Counted from the stretch's first letter, positions 1 to 9,640 are shown. The stretch: 64,000 nt of DNA from Sipunculus nudus (GCA_026874595.1 CM049320.1:298001-362000); one strand, 5' to 3'. Numbers and translations are program-made. Notes: generated by a model from the letters alone, not told the origin.

Positions 1-168
1 GCTCCATTTATTTTCTCTATATCCTCCCGATTCCTTTCACGTGGAAAAAACGGAATGCTTGCTCGATATAAAACATCTACGTGAACAATGGATACACTTG
101 ATTTAAGATCAATGGCGAAATCGCCGCAGTCTTTTCGTATATTTCCACTTTTAGTGTAGAATACATGT
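1..168 (-). CDS. Partial exon of unknown protein, left arm
   Basis: On the minus strand a clean 3' splice site (TTTGCAG, bases 175-169) is followed by an open frame starting at base 167 and running off the window edge, about 55 codons. It has no internal ATG, so it would be an internal or last exon. The same frame is open in the right arm from 18517, but there a 30-base in-frame segment (8-37 here) is missing. I do not recognise the product. Residues such as DCGDFAIDL and FPRE are visible, but no family is diagnosable. The frame that stays open needs two bases carried over from the upstream exon; the obvious upstream frame would instead join to a quick stop, so the coding status is uncertain. 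Confidence 0.35.
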
Positions 169-641
169 CTGCAAATAAAAACAAAACCAAACTAGTAATG
201 AGCATTATCTACAAACCGACATGATCATCAAAGATACCATGTTAGTTAACAGATGGGTGCATTTGTTGTTTTGTTCAGCGAGACACTTGCACGTACGTAT
301 GCATATGCTTAACAATACTCCCCGAATTATCTGTGTTAGTTACAGGGGCCAACGCGATATTGCGTTACATAGCTGGAAACACAAAGTGATTTGATCAACT
401 GGTTTACTGCATAATAATTCTCGTATGCTTTTTAATACCACATGTCTTCACTGTGGCCCTGTACTGGGACACAGACTAAAATCATGACATTGACTGCCGG
501 CAGCTAGTACGTTTGTTCATCTGATCTTCCGTCTTTACAATCGCTCCGTTATCAACAGACATATAATTCCTCTTTGACCCCATTTATACTACGACAACAA
601 CAAATAAATATAAAGATAAATGCCAAACCGTGCACACTTAC
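169..641 (-). other. Candidate intron, left arm
   Basis: Read on the minus strand, this 473-base stretch starts with a consensus donor (CTGAG followed by GTAAGT, donor at 641-636) and ends with a pyrimidine-rich tract and TTTGCAG at 175-169. The mirrored stretch 18043-18515 is also exactly 473 bases with both sites kept. The short hairpin at 451-474 lies inside it. Confidence 0.6.
451..474. repeat. Isolated TGTACT-loop hairpin
   Basis: CTGTG, one mismatch, CCC, loop TGTACT, GGG, one mismatch, CACAG: an 8-bp stem with one internal mismatch and the same six-base loop as the array at 2382-3020. It sits inside the candidate intron. The mirrored copy at 18210-18233 keeps the stem, although the unpaired base opposite the A is different on that strand. 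Confidence 0.6.
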
Positions 642-773
642 CTCAGGGGGTGTCTGCGGTCGGTCTTGTTTTCGTGTTTTTATCCTGTGTAATCTCTGCT
701 CTAAAAAAAAACAGTACAAAATGTCTTCATTCAATTTTCCATCGTCACCTTTCCAAATATGGTTATAACACAT
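642..773 (-). CDS. Candidate first exon, Lys/Arg-rich small peptide, left arm
   Basis: A minus-strand reading frame starts at ATG 773 (or 767) and stays open to the consensus splice donor at 642/641, about 44 codons ending in a basic Arg/Lys/Gln-rich stretch and PPE. Through an A9 (T9 on the coding strand) tract it stays in frame here, while the right arm has T10 and shifts into a stop. Joined to the exon at 168 in the same phase it would end within a few codons, giving a peptide of about 50 residues. It has no recognisable domain. The T-tract followed by AG could also be an internal 3' splice site. Coding status is weak. Confidence 0.3.
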
Positions 774-856
774 ATTCATACAGTTGCTGCTCGTACCACA
801 TATGGTTCTTCATTTTACAAAATATATACACGCGGCACCCCTATTCCAAAGAAATG

Positions 857-862
857 TTTATT
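857..862 (-). terminator. AATAAA signal overlapping the stop codon
   Basis: TTTATT on the plus strand is AATAAA on the coding strand. It overlaps the TAA stop of the Cys-rich gene by three bases, as in the right arm (17821-17826) and in the unrelated gene ending at 12905. Confidence 0.7.
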
Positions 863-1511
863 GTAAAGGGTTAACGCGTAATCTGGCGCGCCTTATCTCC
901 CTTTCACCGAAATGAACTTTCGGACGCCGTCGACATGTCACCCTCCTTCGTGCACTCCTACCCTCATCTGTAATTGCCTCATAAACACCAATCTGCCAAG
1001 GTACAGTTGCACAAACACAGTTCCCCTGTTCGACAAGTCTGTTCACGTCCAATGATTTGTCGGGCAAATCTCCACGGCACCACAGCTGCTGTATGATCTC
1101 GTGAGGCCGGGTCGGTCCCCAATACCTGGACACGTAAAGGGCACCTCTCTGCACCCAGCAAATCATGTCGGGCCACTCGGATATTGTCTTATATTGTTTG
1201 TGGTCGACGTCTCGGTGAAACGACGCGTGCAAACGCATATCTCTCGTTATGCGCTTGCACTTTGTACACCTCAGCACGGGAGGCTCCTTGCACATGTCGC
1301 GTATGAGTTCCTCGCCGGTGCACTTAGCGTTGCACTTCCTGCAAAATTGAGTCGTCGAAGCTGTTTCTATCAACTCGTCTAATATTATGTCCGGCACGGT
1401 CAACCAAAATATCTGCGGGTTGTACCGCTCGCATATGTATTCCTTTGTCATTGTGTACAGTGGTTTAGGATTGTACACAGGTTTTACTTTCGTCTTTTTC
1501 CTCAGCATCAT
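858..1511 (-). CDS. Cys-rich zinc-ribbon-like protein, left-arm copy
   Basis: This intact 217-codon gene starts at ATG 1511 (a second ATG follows directly); the open frame extends further upstream only through non-ATG codons. Two CxxC pairs (CRKC, and CTKC about 30 residues later), plus extra Cys in between, suggest a zinc-binding ribbon in the first third. Next comes a segment with a SFHRD motif and a WPDMICWVQRG stretch, and a strongly basic tail (RSARRR, CRRRP, RRARLR). The CxxC-then-SF-then-W pattern weakly recalls the zinc ribbon and linker of ISXO2/Merlin-type transposases, but no catalytic DDE triad is evident. The stop codon overlaps an AATAAA signal (minus strand, 862-857). The basic tail suggests a nucleic-acid-binding, nuclear protein. 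The right-arm twin at 17172-17825 differs at three residues, so both copies are intact. Confidence 0.75.
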   Translation of the reverse strand: MMLRKKTKVKPVYNPKPLYTMTKEYICERYNPQIFWLTVPDIILDELIETASTTQFCRKCNAKCTGEELIRDMCKEPPVLRCTKCKRITRDMRLHASFHRDVDHKQYKTISEWPDMICWVQRGALYVSRYWGPTRPHEIIQQLWCRGDLPDKSLDVNRLVEQGNCVCATVPWQIGVYEAITDEGRSARRRVTCRRRPKVHFGEREIRRARLRVNPLQ

Positions 1512-1625
1512 TGGTTGAAACGAGCGCAAAATCCACCTTTACTGTCAGCGCAACGCTAACTGACCGAGCGAAATACATCTCCCCTTGTACTTGGAGAGAG
1601 TGTAAAATCATTTTTTAAAAAAGAA

Positions 1626-1892
1626 GGGGGGGGGCAGGACGCAACTAGACCCGGGATGCCTTGCACAACTGATGCATCTGATGCAGGTCCCACCTCATGA
1701 TACATATAAACAGAAACGCAGTGTTTATCGTATCTGCTGTCTGTTCTGTTATGTACATGGTACGAAAGATTTACATGCACACATATTGCCATGGGACATG
1801 TATTAACTCCTAGAAACATAATTTGCACCGACTGTTACTGTTACAAATGTTGTATACCGGTCCCGTCACCGAGGCGCCCCCCCCCCCCCCCC
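1626..1892. repeat. Paired homopolymer G and C tracts, left arm
   Basis: A G9 run (1626-1634, preceded by a T6A6 stretch) and a C16 run (1877-1892) lie about 250 bases apart. In the right arm the same tracts are C17 (17041-17057) and G14 (16785-16798), so lengths differ between arms. They look like slippage-prone tracts. The space between contains an open minus-strand frame that I do not consider coding. Confidence 0.7.
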
Positions 1893-2219
1893 ATGACTGT
1901 AACATGTATTACATGTATTACAACAACAAGTGAATACTGGTACATATACAATTACATAAACAATATAAAGCAACATGGACAAGGCAACATGATCATCAAA
2001 CATATAATATTGTGCCTGTAGTACAGGAGCCATGAACGGGTGCTTCTATAGGAACATATGGTACATCCAATGCAGAATCACTGGTACCTAGCCAACATGC
2101 TTAACGTATTATCAATATCGAAAAAGACATAATATACATATATATATATACCATGTTGAATATACATTCCGGAAACACACTGTGTATCTACCAGATGCAG
2201 GTGATGGAGTCTTATAGGA

Positions 2220-2272
2220 TGACGTCACAGGTGGAATTATGTATATAAGGAGACGTTTGGCAATAGTGCAAT
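2220..2272 (+). promoter_or_regulatory. CRE + TATA core promoter, left arm
   Basis: A full palindromic CRE (TGACGTCA, 2220-2227) precedes a TATA box (TATATAAGG, 2242-2250) by 22 bases start to start. The promoter at 10936-10966 has the same order and the same 22-base offset, and shares TGACGTCACAGG and TATATAAGGAG. The expected start site, near 2272, falls at the base of a hairpin with an 8-bp stem (2272-2293). Transcription would run rightward through the hairpin array into the unique segment. Confidence 0.75.
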
Positions 2273-2293
2273 TGGTCTCATTGGAGAGACCAA
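2272..2293 (+). repeat. 8-bp hairpin at the predicted transcript start
   Basis: TTGGTCTC, loop ATTGGA, GAGACCAA form a perfect 8-bp stem about 30 bases downstream of the TATA box, so it would lie at the very 5' end of the RNA. It is conserved in the right arm. A (GCA)n run follows at about 2308-2322. Confidence 0.6.
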
Positions 2294-2381
2294 ACGGGCC
2301 AACGTGAGCAGCAGCAGCAGCACGGAACGATACCATAACCAGAGCGAAAAACGGATATGGACTTGGCAATATTTTGTCTGT

Positions 2382-3020
2382 GTCCTGTACTGGACGCCAC
2401 ATTTAGGTTCGTGGAATATCTGAGTAGGTTTTATTACGTAAATCAGTTTCCGTACCTGTACTGGTACGGACGTCTATATAAGGTGATCATACAGAGCGCT
2501 TTTGTTAGTGAGTGTACGTGTCCTGTACTGGACGCCACATTGGAGTTCACCATAAACTGGAATTTCGTTTTCAGATTTACTCGACCACACATCAATTGTC
2601 GAATCTGTACCTGTACTGGTACGGACGCTTACAAAACGGGGGAAAAAGGACCGAGCGTTTCCGTCAGACTGTTACTGTGTGTCCTGTACTGGACGACACA
2701 TTGGGCCAACGCAGAAAGCTGGATTATCCTTTTTGGGATTCACCTAACGAGACATTACACGTAGTTTTTCCGTGCCTGTACTGGGACGGACGATTTTAAG
2801 GTGGAAAAGCGCTCAGCACTTCCGTCTATCTGTTAGTGTGCGAGTCCTGTACTGGCCGCCATCTACAGTTCGCACAAAAAATGAATTATCGTTTTCCGGA
2901 TGTACACGACAAAGACCTTAAGTGTTTTGAATCCGTGCCTGTACTGGTACGGACGTCTCAGAATTGGAACAGAACGAGCGGTTTGGTCGGTCCGTTAGTG
3001 TGTACCTGTACACTGGGTAA
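2382..3020 (+). ncRNA. Array of TGTACT-loop hairpins, left arm
   Basis: Two alternating short hairpins share the loop TGTACT. Type A has stem GTCC/GGAC (starts 2382, 2520, 2681, and a weakened copy at 2844). Type B has stem CCGTACC/GGTACGG or a variant (starts 2450, 2605, 2770, 2933). A last variant lies near 3002. A-to-A and B-to-B spacing is about 138-165 bases, so this is a tandem array of a roughly 160-base unit. Stem changes often keep pairing: at 2605 a C to T change gives a G-T wobble; at 2933 the left arm has G-T where the right arm has G-C. Some changes break pairs (2774-2785 G/G). Unit length is not a multiple of three and frame is lost between units, so selection looks to be on DNA or RNA, not protein. 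The arm promoter would transcribe it. Function unknown. Confidence 0.65.
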
Positions 3021-3233
3021 ACCATTTACATGATGTCGGCGAAAACATTTTGAAAAAAAAATAAGATTGAATTACCTTTTGCAGTTTGGTGTTACTTCTA
3101 TCTTCTGCTGCAGTACAGTAGTGTTCGGGTATCTGTGTGGAAAAGAACATAAACTTAAAAAAAAAGTCTATTTCGGTTATAGGAAAATCCACAAATATAT
3201 ACTTCTGTACAATAGGGCTCCCGCGGTTTCACG

Positions 3234-3366
3234 TTAGATATTTGATTTTCTAAAGAAACCGGAAGAATCAAAATAGTATAGTTCCATCTGCAGTTGTAGA
3301 ATGTTCGAGATCAGCATCAGGTTCAGGTCTCCTATTGAAGAAAACCTGTCGCGGTGCCTGGCGTAG
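3234..3366 (-). pseudogene. Truncated 3' tail of helical gene 3, copied into left arm
   Basis: The minus strand from 3366 to the stop at 3236-3234 repeats the last ~43 codons of the gene ending at 15440 on the right. The inverted-repeat junction cuts through that gene, so the left arm holds only its 3' end with no start or promoter. This resembles repeat-expansion junctions of inverted-repeat viral or plastid genomes. It is presumably nonfunctional. Confidence 0.75.
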
Positions 3367-6060
3367 TGGTCGGTTTATTTGTGACTCAGATACTTATATG
3401 TTTATTCAGAGTGTCATCAAGCGCAATATCAGAGATCCTTACCAGAGGCCATTTATCAAGCATACATCAGCTGAAAGCCTTCATGGTATTCTGAGCACAA
3501 GCGGTCAACTATGAATAGTTTGGCTTGTATCACAACAAGGAATATAATGTATGGTGTTTGTATCAGACTCACTCATGTGGAAAGCTATACGTGTTAAGAA
3601 CATCTATAGCGCATAGTGTAACCGTCTTGGCTTGACTGGCATACACAATATTTAAATGAAGATTTGTCCTAGATGCGGAACAGACGGTCATAAACAGTGA
3701 CGTATATGTTGTTCTGTCATGCGTATACAAGCACCAAAGATTCACACACGCATACACATTATTAGATGTGTGTGGAGTCTGCTCAATTATTCTGTAGGGA
3801 TGAATCTGATTATTTTCACTTATAATCATTTCATTAAGACCGTCGTCTTTTATAAACATGTATTTACATATTTTATATGGTTATTTAACAGGTTCAGGTT
3901 GTTCAGGGTGAATTAAATATCACAAACGTTCAAAGAAATTGCTGGAATGCAAAGGAGTTGCTGGTAACCTAAATGACGCGGACATTGGTTGACATTTAAG
4001 AATCAACTTAGGCCACGACTGTAACTGATGACTGTAGGGTATTGAGGGTCTTGTGTTGAACCTGTCTGATCCGGCTCAAAGAGTAAAGCAGTACTTTAAA
4101 GTTATTAACTGGACATTTAATAAAATGAGTATGTTAGGCCAAAACAATAAAAAGGTATGGTTCTCAGGCACCCGCATCAATTTTAAACCCCTGTATCAAA
4201 AGTTTTATTTTGATTCAATAAAAACTTTCCAATTTTGAGCTGCTGCCGCTCGACAGGATAAAACCATACTATTTCTTTTGTTTTGTAGCGCTTTTACTGA
4301 TTTAGCTGTATAAAACTTATTTTCATGCTTTACCCTGATCATTTGATATTTTTATCGAAACGTACCAAACAGAAAAATAAAATGAAAAGCGCCCGCCCGC
4401 AATGATTTCTGAAAAAACAGATTTTGAGAACCATACTTTTTTTTTGTTTGGCCTTATAATGTCTTATATATAGTTATCACCAAAGCTGTAAATTAAAGCA
4501 CACTGTAAATAATATGACCGTACAATTTACTATGAATTTGTTTTGTCGACGTAACATGGGGTAATTTTGGGCATGATTAATTTTATTGAGGTAAATCCAA
4601 AATAGTATTTCTATATTTAATATGTGACCGATTCATAACAAAAGCAATGATTCCCTACATAGCTGTCCTTATATAAATTCTTAAATTAAGAAAAATCGAA
4701 GAGTTTAGACATTTATATCAATCTATTTATTTTACACATATTGTACAGATGCATCTGCTGCAGGGGTGCAGGGAGGGGGATGGGGGAAAGTGTTACGAGA
4801 AGAAAGACCTTGCAAAACTTGCAGAGAACTACAGCCCAGAAATTTTTTATATACTTTGTTTAACCAGATTGTCATAAAATCATGTGTGGTAATTTATGGA
4901 ATACATCTACGTTAACGATATTAATACTTTACAGCCCTGCTTATGAATACATTATTGCATCAAACATGGCTTGCAGGTAGGCGATAATCAATGTCATTTG
5001 CCAAAAACCCCTTATTACTCAACTAGATCTACAACTAATAATTTAATGACCCTTCTTAAGCCGAGGACAGAACATTATAGATCAAATTTTTATTTATGCT
5101 GGTCTGTTGATATAGAATATGTTACCATATATGAGATAGATCAGTAAACTCCTTCGCCACTTTTAAGCATAGCGCCAAATCTGTCTGTTTAAGCTCTCAA
5201 TTTATACTAAATATAGTATTATATATTTTCTACTTTGAGGTTTTGCAATAAATGCGATGTGTTTATGCTATATTTGTTCATAATATGTATAATTTTATAA
5301 TCATCATATGTTTGTCAGATTTAATGTGTATAGATTTGTGTATATGATCTGATGTATTTAAATGTAAATGTATTTCATATTTTAACATTCACAGGGCCTA
5401 GTGGAAGAACAGAATCACTTCTGTTTCAGTTACCTTGTATAAATATACTGATGATATAATAATAAAAAATAACAATATTTGTATATATATATATATTTAG
5501 GTGAAAATTCAACAGAAGTCATGGTAAATCATTGGTTTCTATTATATCAGAAGACAATATTATATATGATATATTAACAATACATCTGTTGCACACTGTC
5601 TTATTACTTTTAATCTATTTGTATAATCTGAAATGACTAAGATATATCAATGAAAACATTAATTAAGCATTTAAGGAACTTATTATTAATCGTATTAGGT
5701 ATATCGGGGATGCAATACAAAATTCCCCATTAATGGTCATTGGTCAATATGACTTCCTAGTTCATCACAATACATTTCCTTGTTTGTTTAATAAAATATC
5801 CTTGTTTGTTTCATAAAATTCCCCGTCTGTTCAACAGTATACTGTTCCGTAAAAATGTTACAATAATATAGAAAGGGAAAGTTTCATACATGCATTACTT
5901 CACGGAAGTATGATGTTATAAAATTTCCAACCAATTTACAAATGAAAAAAGATTTTATTAAGTAATATTTGTGTGACAATAATACCATAGAGGAAATAAA
6001 TATGAAAAGGTCTTGTTCCGGGTTGGTTTATTATAAATACACAGATCACATCTTGAGTTG
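3367..6060. other. AT-rich segment without recognised genes
   Basis: No convincing coding region, RNA gene or transposon was recognised. The stretch is visibly AT-richer than the flanking gene-bearing DNA from about 4000 on, with scattered stops in all frames and only short open frames (longest about 96 codons, at 3569-3859, without domain features). It could receive rightward transcripts from the left-arm promoter. A G-rich patch lies at 4757-4785. Candidate minus-strand polyadenylation sequence (TTTATT, near 6025) could serve the gene ending at 6175. Confidence 0.5.
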
Positions 6061-6174
6061 ACGTTATATGAAGACAGAATTCCGTATCGAATTCAGCTGG
6101 TCAACTGTTCGACATAAGGTAGGCGTTTCTGTATATTGCCAGTGTGTTTATGCATGCAGTGAAATGCCCCATTA

Positions 6175-7763
6175 TTATCGCTCCATGCAAGCTGTTCTGA
6201 AGTTCATCAATATGACCATTTGGAAAAAGCATTCGTCTCTGCTTTGCCATTCAATAAATGAAATTGAATTCATAGCATTTCTGAGTGCATTATCGGATAT
6301 TTTGTGGTTGACAAAACCGCTACTAAAACAGAGGTCCCTGAGTGGGTAGTCTTCGATAATGTACCCAAGCAACTTTGAAACCAAGCCACCAGCGATATCG
6401 TTGTCGCAGTGTCGGTTTGTATCTTAGCAACGTACCCGCAGGCCCCGACATCAACATGTTTTAAAGAGCCGTAAAACGTGACTGTCCCATCAGGGTGCAT
6501 TGACAAGTGCAAAACGTGGTTATCGTCCCAAATCCACCGTTCATAGAGAAACACCGCGGTGACGCTGCGGTTTTCTCGTTGAGCAATCAACAGCAAAGCG
6601 TCGAGATTGCTATTCAAAAATTCGTCCTCCAACATGACCAGCATACCCGGCACGTTTAACACTTTGTGTCTTTCTGTCAACTGTACCGTGCCTTTATACA
6701 GCATGCAAGGCACCCATCGGAACACAGCACCCTGCAGGTCGTACGATTTCACACGTGTAAACATGCGCTCAATGGTACGCTGTTGGCAGACAGGGCAGAG
6801 TGCATATACGTCAGGGAGCACTCCCTCGTACTCGGGGTTACACCGCTGGCACCATATCACTTGCATTCTGTCGCGGCAACCCATGTTATGCTCCGGAACA
6901 CTGTCATGAAACAACCTGCCATCCGACTGCAGGAAGTTACGCCGTGTTTCCGTTGGCCCTACTGCCATGTCTCCACTATCGTAACTTTCACGGGCACCCG
7001 TCTTCACCTGTCGCACTGCCTGTTCTCCTACCATCTTGTGTTCACAAGACACAGCAGGAGGCCTCCATGGCGTTCAGATAAAGCATACTTTCTGGTAATC
7101 GGATATCACGTTCTCCAGAAGCTGGCACAGTTCCACTGTTGTCAGGGAGATCGCGGTTTCGTGGTCAACCACAACGTCCCTCTTAAATAATTCGTTGTTC
7201 TTGTCTAAGCGCGCATGGAACGAGACTGTACCAAATGTGTCCATTGTGATATGCACAGATTCACCAAGTCCCTCATCAATGTCGTATATCCAGCCTGTAA
7301 CACTGCCGCCTGCTTTTTGGGCCTCATTGAGTAATTGGTCTAAATATTTGGACAGTTTTTTCCACACGAAAACCCAACCTCCGACGTGTACTAGCTCTGT
7401 GCCTTGTTCCAAAATTACAGTATCGCCTCGGACGGCCCACGGCCTCCATTTTAAACATTTGCCCTTCCCTACTTGATATGTTTTAACCTTTGCGAACTGT
7501 TTCGTCAGTTCCGTCTCGTCACACGTGGGGCAGTACCACTTGAACGTGACACGGTCGTCGGGGACTGTAATGCCGGGAGATGTTTGACATTTCTGGCACG
7601 CCCTCACAAGTATGCGTTCTCGCCATTGGAATCCCATCTTTCCCAACCTGTCCTGAAAGTACGTCCCGTCTGACGGTTCGTATCTCCCCGGGTTGCGGGG
7701 CCGACCTGCGTCAGGACTCGTGATCTCCGGTGAGCTGCATCGGTCTCCACATGTATTCCCCAT
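6175..7763 (-). pseudogene. Two-domain zinc-ribbon-like gene B, broken
   Basis: The start is placed at ATG 7763, just downstream of a TATA box at 7803-7794, and matches the start of the sister gene (MG..CGDRC). Each of two ~260-residue domains has an EPSDG-like or SDGRLFHD-like segment, a CxxC pair, a CPxC pair, a KxY..K.CLKWRP-type strand, an LD.LL..AQK helix, and a block like GTVSFHARL. Cys spacing suggests one zinc ribbon per domain. An in-frame TGA at 7076-7074 separates the domains exactly where the sister gene reads through a WKPPAVS linker, and the linker is still present here seven codons on. A second lesion, a frameshift near 6390, moves the conserved C-terminal helix into another frame, which then runs to 6175. 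The family is not recognised. The tandem arrangement with gene A (7941-9467) implies duplication. Confidence 0.6.
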
Positions 7764-7793
7764 CTTGTCTGAACGGCTGTGCATAGAACACCG

Positions 7794-7803
7794 TTTTATA
7801 TAC
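7794..7803 (-). promoter_or_regulatory. TATA box of gene B
   Basis: TTTTATATAC on the plus strand reads GTATATAAAA on the coding strand. The predicted start about 30 bases downstream (near 7773) leaves a very short leader before ATG 7763. This is why I place the start there instead of at the upstream in-frame ATGs at 7889 and 7862. Confidence 0.5.
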
Positions 7804-7940
7804 GTATCGTCTGTTATTGTACGTGCCCCGTGTATCAGCTGACACAGAACAGCGGGTGGCATGACGGTTGCGAGATCATATAACAACATTCCGCGTTTTT
7901 AACTGACCTCATCCATTTGTCCTTCTTCGTCTTCTTCAGC

Positions 7941-9467
7941 CTAAGTGTTCTCAGGAAACAAACTAGGGTAGGTGTACATCGTACCCGACAAATCTTTCGG
8001 CGGGTAGTTACTGATCACACACTCCAGTAATGATACAACATCCCAGGCCTTAATCGGTATCGCATTCAAAGTGTCAGTTTGTATCATCGTCCGTATCCCG
8101 TCGCTGAAGTAGCAATACAGCGTTTCCAAAGGTCCATAAAACGTTACCGTGCCAACCGGGTCCATCGAAATGTGAAGGTCGTGCACTTGATCATGGTTTA
8201 TCCGATTATAGCGGAACACTGCGTTCATACGACAGTTTTCCTTTTGAGCGGCCAGGAGCAAAACGTCTAAATCGCCGGTCAGAATATTATCCTCCAACAT
8301 GGCGAGCATTCCTGGTACCTGTACCTCGTCTTCTGTTGCGAGCGTGACTTTGTCTTTGAAACGCAGATACGGTGTCCATTTAAGGTATATCCAATCCCAG
8401 GGGGGTTTGCAGTATATCCAATTCGAGGTGTCGGTGCCATACGGTAGGAAGCCGACGGTTCTCTCACGTGTGAACAGATACTCCAACTCACTCTGGTCGC
8501 ATATAGGGCAGTATTCCCGTACGTCATCAAACACACTTTCGTAATCCGGGTTGCACGTCTTGCAGGGAATCACTATCATCTTCTCGCGGTCGTAAAACAT
8601 GTCATACCCTCGTACATTATCTCGAAAGAACCTGCCGTCACAAGGTACGACACCGTCTGATGGTCCGGCCACACTGTCAACACCAGCTTCAGTAGTATCA
8701 CCCGTGTTCGCGTGGGCATGCTGCCCTGGGGATTCCGCCACTGTGTCTACGATGTTGTCATAAGACACCGCCGGAGGTTTCCAGCTGCAAATGACTACAT
8801 CCTGGTAATCGGTGATCACGTGCTCCAACAGTTTGAACAGTACCTCTGTCGTCAGCGATATCGCCTTCTCCTTGTGGGCCGCCACCTGCATTGTGAAACG
8901 CGCGTCTTCCTTGTTAATGCGGTCGAAGAATGACACAGTGCCATACGGGTCCATCTGGATATGCAAAGATTTACATATACCGGAGACATTAGGGTATATC
9001 CAACCGGTCAAGCTGCGGTTAGCCTTTTGAGCATCAGACAGCATCCTGTCGAGATGTCCTACCAGGGCCCGCAACACGGAACCGAAGCCTTCCACGTGGA
9101 TTGTCTTGTCTCTATGTCTAAACAACACTGTATCTCCATGACGTAACAACGGCCGCCACTTAAACGTTATTCATTGCCCCAAATCGTAGGTTTTCTCGAT
9201 TGTGAGCAGTGCCCTCAGTTCTGTCTCTTGACACGTGGGGCAGTATAACCTGCCCCGTCTGTGGTGATGGTACAGGTAATCGACTGCACACATTGGGCAT
9301 TTGTCTATAACTATGTGTTGTTCTCGCCACGTCACTCCCCTCTGTCGTAATCTGTTACTTAAGAAATTCCCGTCGGAAGGCGCGTAACGGTAACTGTTAC
9401 CCGGTGGACCAGTGAAAAGACCGACTACATCCCGGCGATGGCGTGAGTATGCACAGCGGTCCCCCAT
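7941..9467 (-). pseudogene. Two-domain zinc-ribbon-like gene A, one in-frame TGA
   Basis: The frame opens at ATG 9467 (MGDRC) and runs about 508 codons to a stop at 7941, interrupted once by TGA at 9173-9171. Domain 1 (to about 8770) has CPMC and CPTC pairs, then after the TGA the FKWRP strand, GDTVLF, an LD.ML..AQK helix, GWIY, MDPYGTVSFF and ISLTTE...LL..VITDYQ. A linker with WKPPAVS and an acidic/Ala-Gly stretch leads to domain 2 with CKTC, CPIC, LKWTP, LLLAAQKEN, MDPVGTVTFYG and a matching C-terminal helix. Domain 2 is intact. The TGA aligns with a Gly position of gene B, one base from GGA, so a nonsense mutation is simplest; recoding is possible but lacks a known readthrough context. Function unknown; Cys pairs suggest zinc binding. 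Confidence 0.65.
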
Positions 9468-9640
9468 CGTGTACGCTGGACGCTGCTTGGCAATTAACAA
9501 TCGTTGTCGATCACGCAGAGCCTGACACCAGACCGTGGATACTTATTAACCCAAATAATGTTACATATATGAGACACAGCAGGGCTTGAATAAAATGTGT
9601 GAGTCACGTGTGCCCACATAGTTTATAAGAAACACGCTGA
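9468..9640 (-). promoter_or_regulatory. Probable promoter region of gene A
   Basis: Upstream of ATG 9467 on the minus strand are TATA-like sequences (TCATATATG near 9566-9574, and TTATAAA at 9629-9623). An AP-1 site TGAGTCA (9600-9606) overlaps an E-box CACGTG (9605-9610). No start site can be assigned with certainty. Confidence 0.4.

Larger units (their letters stand above)
1..3366. repeat. Left arm of large inverted repeat
   Basis: This segment is the reverse complement of 15308-18646. Homology on the inner side stops at 3366 (GCGTAG, matching 15308). On the outer side it runs to base 38 (CACGTG), then a 30-base stretch (8-37) is absent from the right arm, and bases 1-7 match again. The arm therefore probably continues left of the window. 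The arms differ by scattered substitutions and homopolymer lengths, for example G9 at 1626-1634 against C17 at 17041-17057. The Cys-rich gene differs at only three residues between arms. The arm carries one complete gene, a spliced exon pair, a promoter, a hairpin array and the 3' tail of a gene whose full copy sits at the right junction. Confidence 0.95.

Noticed and set aside
552-641. Extension of the small basic exon through the donor into a longer protein
   Set aside because: The reading-through frame enters the conserved 473-base intron with consensus sites at both ends, so the frame beyond 642 is probably intronic.
1556-1828. A 90-codon minus-strand frame (right-arm version 16847-17068)
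   Set aside because: It runs through a homopolymer whose length differs between arms, so the C-terminus is not conserved; there are no domain features.
2357-2799. Open frames of 95-135 codons with recurring CPVLDAT-like and YLYWYGR-like peptides
   Set aside because: The peptides come from the hairpin motifs. The same DNA motif is read in different frames in successive units, and the long right-arm version is stopped in the left arm.
9171-9173. Selenocysteine at the in-frame TGA of gene A
   Set aside because: The aligned residue in the sister gene is Gly, not Cys, and no SECIS-like hairpin was recognised by eye. A nonsense change is simpler.
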